A DNA stretch of 64,000 nucleotides from JAJDYQ01 sp965214035 (GTDB lineage Bacteria; Pseudomonadota; Gammaproteobacteria; JAJDYQ01), in assembly GCA_965214035.1 (NCBI GenBank), contig OZ243932.1, positions 1,488,001-1,552,000 of the forward strand. Direction: 5' to 3'. The translations under genes and the position numbers were made by a program. This document shows, one piece after another, positions 1 through 9,000 of this stretch; positions within the stretch are counted from its first letter, which is position 1, and each line of letters opens with the position of its first letter. The notes under the pieces are model-generated. The model was not told the DNA's origin. It was given only the letters and a program-made list of their open reading frames with translations, and did not search any database.

Positions 1-3000
1 CCGAACGTCACATCACCCATATAGTTACTGGCACTCGAATCCAGAATGATGCTGCCCGCATCGGGAACGGTGAACTGAGCCGTACCCATGACCATAACCG
101 TGCCTGAATCCGTTATGTCACCTCCCGCTGTTACATCCAGGTCGCCCGACACCATGCTGGCGCCCAGGTCAATCGCGTCGCTGTCCTCCACCGTCACATC
201 GTCGCCGGTCAATTCCACCGTGCCAAAGTTATTACCCGCTTCATCCAGCGTGATCGCATTCATGTCTGCATCCACGTTCGCTGTGCCTGTCACATTCAAT
301 ATGCCTGAGTCTGTCACGGCGCCCCCTGCCGTCACGTTCAGGTCGCCTGTCACGTTGCTCGCACCCAGGTCAATCGCGTTGCTGTCGCGGATCGTCACGT
401 TGGCGGCTGTGACGTTGATGATATTGAAATTATTGCCGACGGTATCCAGTGACACATCGCCATTGGCACCGGACAGATTGGCATTAAAGACGGCGACACT
501 GCTTGCCTCGCTGACAGTAATGACGCCATTATCGGCAATCGAACCATTGGCATTGATGGTCAGATTACCGGTAACTGTTGATGTGCCGATGGTCAGGCCA
601 TCGCTGTCACTCAGGGTAAAGTCCTGGGCAGAAGTGACATTGAGAAAAGTGAGATCGTTGGAAGAATTGATAAGACCGATGGCATCGCCGCTGATGTTGA
701 TATCGGTTATACCGCCGACGGTCAGGACGGCATTGCTGCCGCCGACAATGCCGTTGTCTGCCCCGATGGTAGTCACGGTCAAGTTGCCGGTGGCCGTAAT
801 GCGGCGGCTCAGTTCTTGCAGGTCAAGGCCCACGGCGGTAGTGGTGCTGCTATCAGTCATCTGTATGTCACGGGCGTTCAGGATAACGCCGGCACCGCTG
901 CCGGTTAAGGCAATACTGGTGTTACCTGCACCTCCTGACCCATTCAGGGTAATGATGCCATTGGGGGCGCTGATCGTGGTGGTGTTGAGAGAGATATCCA
1001 CACCGATTCCATTCACTGAGTCACCGGTGATGGTGAGGTCGCCATCGGTAGTGCTGACAGTGGCGTTGCCCTGAATGTACGCACCCCTGTCATCTTCTGA
1101 GCTGCCGGTGATGGTGAGGTTACCATCGGTAGTACTGACAGTGGCGTTGTCTCCGATGACCACAGCCCTGTCATTTGTTGAGGTACCGGTGATGGTGAGA
1201 TTGCCTGTACCGGTGGTCCTGACAGTAGCGCTTTCCGTGACGAGCGCCCCCCTGGCCATCATTGAGTTTCCGTTGATAGTGAGGTTGCCATTGACCGTGC
1301 TGACATTGGCGTTGAACGCGATGGACGTGCCTCTGTTACCTGTTGAGTTGCCGGTGATGGTGAGGTCGCCTGTACCAGTGGTGCTGACAGTGGCGTTGTC
1401 CTGGATGTACGCACCCCTGTTATTGGTTGAGGTACCGATGATGGTGAGATCGCCATTGGTAGTGCTGACAGTGGCATTGCCCCGGATGTACGTACCCCAG
1501 CCATCCACTGCAGTGCCATTAATGATGATATTGCCCGCGCCTGCTCTCAGGGTGGCGCCGTCCAGTTCGACGCCGGCGAGACTACCCACGCCCATGCCAC
1601 GCAGGTCGATATCACCACCATTGGTCACAATGGACGAGCCATTCAGCATGCGGATATTACCGCCGCCCGTCCCGTCCTGATCGGCGATAAAATCGACATT
1701 GAACGTCATAACGCCGGGTGCACTGATGGCGGCATTCTCATTCACAATGATTGAGCCATTCGCCGTTACGTTCAGGTTATTCGAGATCGTACTATTGCCC
1801 AGACCAATGTCGTCACTATCCACCACCACCACATCGCTGCCGGTCAGTTCCACCGTAGTAAAGTCGTTATCCGCATTGTCCAGCGTGACATCACCCGAAG
1901 CGCCGAATGTGCCCACACCGCCAACGTCAATCTCTCCATACTGCGTAATGTTCCCACCCATGACATCAATATTCAGATTACCGGTCACTAGCAGACCGTC
2001 CTGTATGCCAAAGTCAGAATTGTCGATAATCGTGACACTATTGAGCATCCCGGCAGAAGAACCGAACGTCACATCACCCATATAGTTACTGGCACTCGAA
2101 TCCAGAATGATGCTGCCCGCATCGGGAACGGTGAACTGAGCCGTACCCATGACCATAACCGTGCCTGAATCCGTTATGTCACCTCCCGCTGTTACATCCA
2201 GGTCGCCCGCCACCGTACTGGCGCCCAAGTCAATATCGTTGCTATCCTCCACCGTCACATCGTCGCCGGTCAATTCCACCGTGCCAAAGTTATTACCCGC
2301 TTCATCCAGCGTGATTGCACTCATGCCACTGCTCGCATTGATGGTCGCCGTGCCTGTCACATTCAATACGCCCGAGTCTGTCACGGCGCCCCCTGCCGTC
2401 ACGTTCAGGTCGCCTGTCACGTTGCTCGCGCCCAGGTCAATCGCGTCTCTGTCGCGGATCGTCACGTTGGCGGCTGTGACGTTGATGATATTGAAATTAT
2501 TGCCGACGGTGTCCAGCGACACATCGCCATTGGCACCGGACAGATTGGCATTAAAAGTGGCGACACGGCTGGCCCCGCTGACAGTAATGATGCCGTTATC
2601 GGCAATGGAGCCATTGGCATTGATGGTCAGGTTGCCGGTCAGCGTTGATGTGCCGATGGTCAGGCCATTGCTGTCATTCAGCGTAAAGTCCCGGGCGGAG
2701 GTGACATTGAGGAAGTTGAGGTTGTTATCGTTATTGCCAAACGAGGCACTGCCGGTGCCCAGGGAGATGGTAGTCGTATTGGCGATGGTCAGATTGGCAT
2801 TTTCGCCGTTCATAATATCGCCATTGGTCATCATGGTCAGGTTGCCGGCTGTGATATTTAGAGACCTATCTATAACAAATGCCGGCCCGGTTGAGATATT
2901 CGTATTCGCCATAATACTAATATTGCCCGAGGATGAAATATTATCGCCCAAGAAATAAACACCGTAGGACAGCGGGTTAGCACCACTTGCTGACCCACTC

Positions 3001-6000
3001 GTACCGGTAATATTGATGGAACCCGATGTCGGTGAAATATTGCTACCGGAAGAAACACCGACGGACAGCGAGGTATTACTACCATTTGCTGACCCACCCG
3101 TACCGGTAATACTGATAGAACCCAATGTCGATGAAATATTAATATTGTTACGGGAAAGAACACCGATGGACAGCGAGTTAGCACCGCTTGCCGACCCACC
3201 CGTACCGGTAATATTGATGGAACCCGATGTCGATGAAATATTGCTACCGGAAGAAACACCGTAGGACAGCGGGTTAGCACCACTTGCTGACCCACCCGTA
3301 CCGGTAATACTGATGGAACCCGATGTCGATGAAATAGTGCCATTGAAGGAAAAAACACCGTAGGACAGCGAGACATTACTACCATTTGCCGACCTACTCG
3401 TACCGGTAATATTGATGGAACCCGATGTCGATGAAATATTGCCAAAGGAAAAAACACCATACGAGTCGCCTGACAGACTATTATCAGCGCCTGTTCCTCT
3501 CAGTGTGATATCGCCCGCACCGGAACTCAAGGTTGCACCATCCCCCAGGTAAATACCGGATATGAACTCCTCATTCACACCCGTCCCAAAACCCATCGCC
3601 GACCCCACTCCCCCTACACCGCCACGAAAGGTAATGTCACCGCCATTGGTCACAATGGACGAGCCATTCAGCATGCGGATATTACCGCCGCCCGTCCCGT
3701 CCTGATCGGCGATAAAATCGACATTGAACGTCATAACGCCGGGTGCACTGATGGCGGCATTCTCATTCACAATGATTGAGCCATTCGCCGTTACGTTCAG
3801 GTTATTCGAGATCGTACTATTGCCCAGACCAATGTCGTCACTATCCACCACCACCACATCGCTGCCGGTCAGTTCCACCGTAGTAAAGTCGTTATCCGCA
3901 TTGTCCAGCGTGACATCACCCGAAGCGCCGAATGTGCCCACACCGCCAACGTCAATCTCTCCATACTGCGTAATGTTCCCACCCATGACATCAATATTCA
4001 GATTACCGGTCACTAGCAGACCGTCCTGTATGCCAAAGTCAGAATTGTCGATAATCGTGACACTATTGAGCATCCCGGCAGAAGAACCGAACGTCACATC
4101 ACCCATATAGTTACTGGCACTCGAATCCAGAATGATGCTGCCCGCATCGGGAACGGTGAACTGAGCCGTACCCATGACCATAACCGTGCCTGAATCCGTT
4201 ATGTCACCTCCCGCTGTTACATCCAGGTCGCCCGCCACCGTACTGGCGCCCAAGTCAATATCGTTGCTATCCTCCACCGTCACATCGTCGCCGGTCAATT
4301 CCACCGTGCCAAAGTTATTACCCGCTTCATCCAGCGTGATTGCACTCATGCCACTGCTCGCATTGATGGTCGCCGTGCCTGTCACATTCAATACGCCCGA
4401 GTCTGTCACGGCGCCCCCTGCCGTCACGTTCAGGTCGCCTGTCACGTTGCTCGCGCCCAGGTCAATCGCGTCTCTGTCGCGGATCGTCACGTTGGCGGCT
4501 GTGACGTTGATGATATTGAAATTATTGCCGACGGTGTCCAGCGACACATCGCCATTGGCACCGGACAGATTGGCATTAAAAGTGGCGACACGGCTGGCCC
4601 CGCTGACAGTAATGATGCCGTTATCGGCAATGGAGCCATTGGCATTGATGGTCAGGTTGCCGGTCAGCGTTGATGTGCCGATGGTCAGGCCATTGCTGTC
4701 ATTCAGCGTAAAGTCCCGGGCGGAGGTGACATTGAGGAAGTTGAGGTTGTTGGAGGCATTGGTCAGGCCGATGGCATCGCCGCTGATGTTGATATCGGTC
4801 GTGCCGCCGACGGTCAGGATGGCACCAGCGCCGCCGCGAATGCCGTTGTCTGTCCCGATGGTGGTCACGGTCAGATTGCCGGTGGCCATAATGCGGCGGT
4901 TCAGTGTTTCCAGGAAAAGGCCCGCGGCGGTGATGGTGCTGTTATCAATCAACTGTATGTCGCGGGCGTTCAGGATAGGGTCGGTACCACTGCCGGTCAA
5001 GGCAATGCTGGTGTTAGCTGTACCGCCTGTCCCATTCAGGGTAATGGTGCCATTGGGGGCGCTGACCGTGGCGTTGGCGGAGATATCCACGCCCACTCCA
5101 TTCGCTGAGTTGCCAGTGATGTTGATATCGCTGTTGGTCGAATTGATCGCAGCATTGCCGGAGATATCCACACCGGCAAAAAGGCCGCTGTCCGCGCTGC
5201 CATTGATCGTGATGGCGCCATTGGTAGTGCTGACCGTGGCGTTGGCGGAGATATCCACACCAATGGTACGCGCTGAGTTGCCGGTGATGGTGAGGTTGCC
5301 ATCGGCGGTACTGACCGTGGAGACGTAGATCTCTACGCCCGCTCCAATCGTTGAGTTGCCGGTGATGTTGAGATTGCCTGTACCGGTAGTGCTGACATTG
5401 GCGCCGCCTGCGATGACCGTACCCCTGCTATTTATTGAATTGCCGGTGATGGTGAGGTTGCCATCGGTAGTGCTGACCGTGGTGTTGCCTTCGATGATCG
5501 TAGCTAAGAAGCCTGTTGAGTTGCCAGTGATGGTGAGGTTGCCATTGGTAGTGCTGACAGCTGTGGAGTTCTGTAAGAGCACACCCGCGTAGGAACCTGC
5601 GGCGGCGTTACCATTGATGTTGATATCGCCCGTACTGGCATCCAAGGTTGCATTATCCAAGTAAATACCAGTTCTGTCCGTATCATTTAAGCCTGTATCC
5701 ACACCCATCGCCGACCCCATTCCCCCTACACCACCACGAAAGGTAATATCGCCGCCATTGGTCACTATGGACGAACTTGTCAGCATGCGGATATTGCCGC
5801 CGTCCATGCCATCCTGATCGGCGATAAAATCGACATTGAACGTCATAACGCCGAGTGCACTGATGGCGACATTCTTATTCACAATGATTGAACCGTTCGC
5901 CGTTACGTTAAGGTTATTCGAGATCGTACTATTGCCCAGACCAATGTCGTCACTATCCACCACCGTTACATTTCTGCCCGTCAGCTCCAATATGCCAAAG

Positions 6001-9000
6001 TTATTGCTCACATTATCCAGGGTAATATCATTCGTGTCCGCATCTATACTCGCCGTACCCATCACATTCAATGTACCCGAATTCGTCACCGCTCCCCCGG
6101 CCGCAACATCCAGTTCACCCGTCACCGTACTTGTGCCCAGAACAATACCGTCACTATCCACCACCGTTACATCGTCGCCGGTCAATTCCACCGTGCCAAA
6201 GTCGTTACCTGCTTCATCCAGCGTGATTGCACTCATGCCACTGTTCGCATTGATGGTCGCCGTGCCTGTCACCGATAACTCACCCGAATTCGTCACCGCT
6301 CCTCCGGCCGTAATATCCAGATCACCCGACACCGTGCTTGTGCCCAGAACAATACCGTTACGGTCCATCACCGTCACGTTACGACCTGTCAGAACTACCG
6401 TGCTAAAGTCATTAGTCACCATACCCAGAGTGATATCTGTTCCCGCTGAAACATTCAATATACCGCCAACAGTAATTGCACCACGTTGTATGACATTCCC
6501 ACTCGTAGTCGTAATATTCAGGTCGCCAGCAATACTTAAGCCGCCCCTCTGTATGCGAAAACGAGAATTATCAATAATCGTGATATCATTGATTGTTCCG
6601 GCAGAAGAACCGAACGTCACATCACCCATATAGTTACTGGCACTCGAATCCAGAATGATGCTGCCCGCATCGGGAACGGTGAACTGAGCCATACCCATGA
6701 CCATAACCGTGCCTGAATCCGTTATATCGCCCCCGGCCGTAACATCCAGATCACCCGACACCGTGCTTGCACCCAGATCAATACCATTACTATCGACCAC
6801 CGTTACATTTCTGCCCGTCACCTCCAATGTACTAAAGTTATTGCTCACATTGCCAAGGGTAATATCGTCCGTACCCGCATCTATACTCGCCGTACCTGTC
6901 ACCGCCAACGCACCCGAATTCGTCACCGCTCCCCCGGCCGTAACATCCAGTTCACCCGTCACCGTACTTGTGCCCAGAACAATACCGTCACTATCCACCA
7001 CCGTTACATCGTCGCCGGTCAATTCCACCGTGCCAAAGTCGTTACCCGCTTCATCCAGCGTGATTGCACTCATGCCACTGTTCGCATTGATGGTCGCCGT
7101 GCCTGTCACATTCAATACGCCCGAGTCTGTCACGGCGCCCCCTGCCGTCACGTCCAGGTCGCCTGTCACCGTACTTGTGCCCAGAACAATACCGTCACTA
7201 TCCACCACCGTTACATCGTCGCCGGTCAATTCCACCGTGCCAAAGTCGTTACCCGCTTCATCCAGCGTGATTGCACTCATGCCACTGTTCGCATTGATGG
7301 TCGCCGTGCCTATCACATTCAATACGCCCGAGTCTGTCACGGCGCCCCCTGCCGTAACATCCAGTTCACCCGTCACCGTACTTGTGCCCAGAACAATACC
7401 GTCACTATCCACCACCGTTACATCGTCGCCGGTCAATTCCACCGTGCCAAAGTCGTTACCTGCTTCATCCAGCGTGATTGCACTCATGCCACTGTTCGCA
7501 TTGATGGTCGCCGTGCCTGTCACCGATAACTCACCCGAATTCGTCACCGCTCCTCCGGCCGTAATATCCAGATCACCCGACACCGTGCTTGTGCCCAGAA
7601 CAATACCGTTACGGTCCATCACCGTCACGTTACGACCTGTCAGAACTACCGTGCTAAAGTCATTAGTCACCATACCCAGAGTGATATCTGTTCCCGCTGA
7701 AACATTCAATATACCGCCAACAGTAATTGCACCACGTTGTATGACATTCCCACTCGTAGTCGTAATATTCAGGTCGCCAGCAATACTTAAGCCGCCCCTC
7801 TGTATGCGAAAACGAGAATTATCAATAATCGTGATATCATTGATTGTTCCGGCAGAAGAACCGAACGTCACATCACCCATATAGTTACTGGCACTCGAAT
7901 CCAGAATGATGCTGCCCGCATCGGGAACGGTGAACTGAGCCATACCCATGACCATAACCGTGCCTGAATCCGTTATATCGCCCCCGGCCGTAACATCCAG
8001 ATCACCCGACACCGTGCTTGCACCCAGATCAATACCATTACTATCGACCACCGTTACATTTCTGCCCGTCACCTCCAATGTACTAAAGTTATTGCTCACA
8101 TTGCCAAGGGTAATATCGTCCGTACCCGCATCTATACTCGCCGTACCTGTCACCGCCAACGCACCCGAATTCGTCACCGCTCCCCCGGCCGTAACATCCA
8201 GTTCACCCGTCACCGTACTTGTGCCCAGAACAATACCGTCACTATCCACCACCGTTACATCGTCGCCGGTCAATTCCACCGTGCCAAAGTCGTTACCCGC
8301 TTCATCCAGCGTGATTGCACTCATGCCACTGTTCGCATTGATGGTCGCCGTGCCTGTCACATTCAATACGCCCGAGTCTGTCACGGCGCCCCCTGCCGTC
8401 ACGTCCAGGTCGCCTGTCACGTTGCTTGCGCCCAGGTCGATCGCGTTGCTGTCACGGATTGTCGCGTTGGCGGCTGTGACGTTGATGATATTGAAGTCAT
8501 TGCCGACGGTGTCCAGTGTCACATCGCCATTGGCGCCGGACAGGTTGGCATTAAAAGTGGCGACACGGCTGGCGCCGCTGACGGTAATGATGCCGTTATC
8601 GGCAATGGAGCCATTGGCGTTAATGGTCAGGTTACCGGTAACCGTTGATGAGCCGATGGTCAGGCCATTGCTGTCATTCAGGGTAAAGTCCTGGGCGGAG
8701 GTAACATTGAGGAAGTTGATGTCGTTGGAGATATTGCCAAACGAGGCATTGCCGGTGCCCAGGGAGATGGTAGTCGTATTGGCGACGGTCAGACTGGCAT
8801 TTTCGCCGTTCATAATATCGCCATTGGTCATTATGGTCAGGTTACCGGCTGTGATATTTAGAGGCCTACCTACAAAAAATGCCGGCCCGGTTGAGATATT
8901 CGTATTCGCCATAATGCTAATATCGCCCGAGGATGAAATATTGCCAAAGGAAAAAACACCGTAGGACAGCGGGTTAGCACCACTTGCTGACCCACCCGTA

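Noticed and set aside
1020..1520. CRISPR-like spacing of 81-bp repeats
   Set aside because: Repeats and spacers are both coding, in frame and graded in similarity, and no cas gene is present.
2870..3460. 196-codon minus frame with FHRHRVPSILPVRVGQQ-like repeats
   Set aside because: Out-of-frame reading of the 96-102-bp adhesin repeats.
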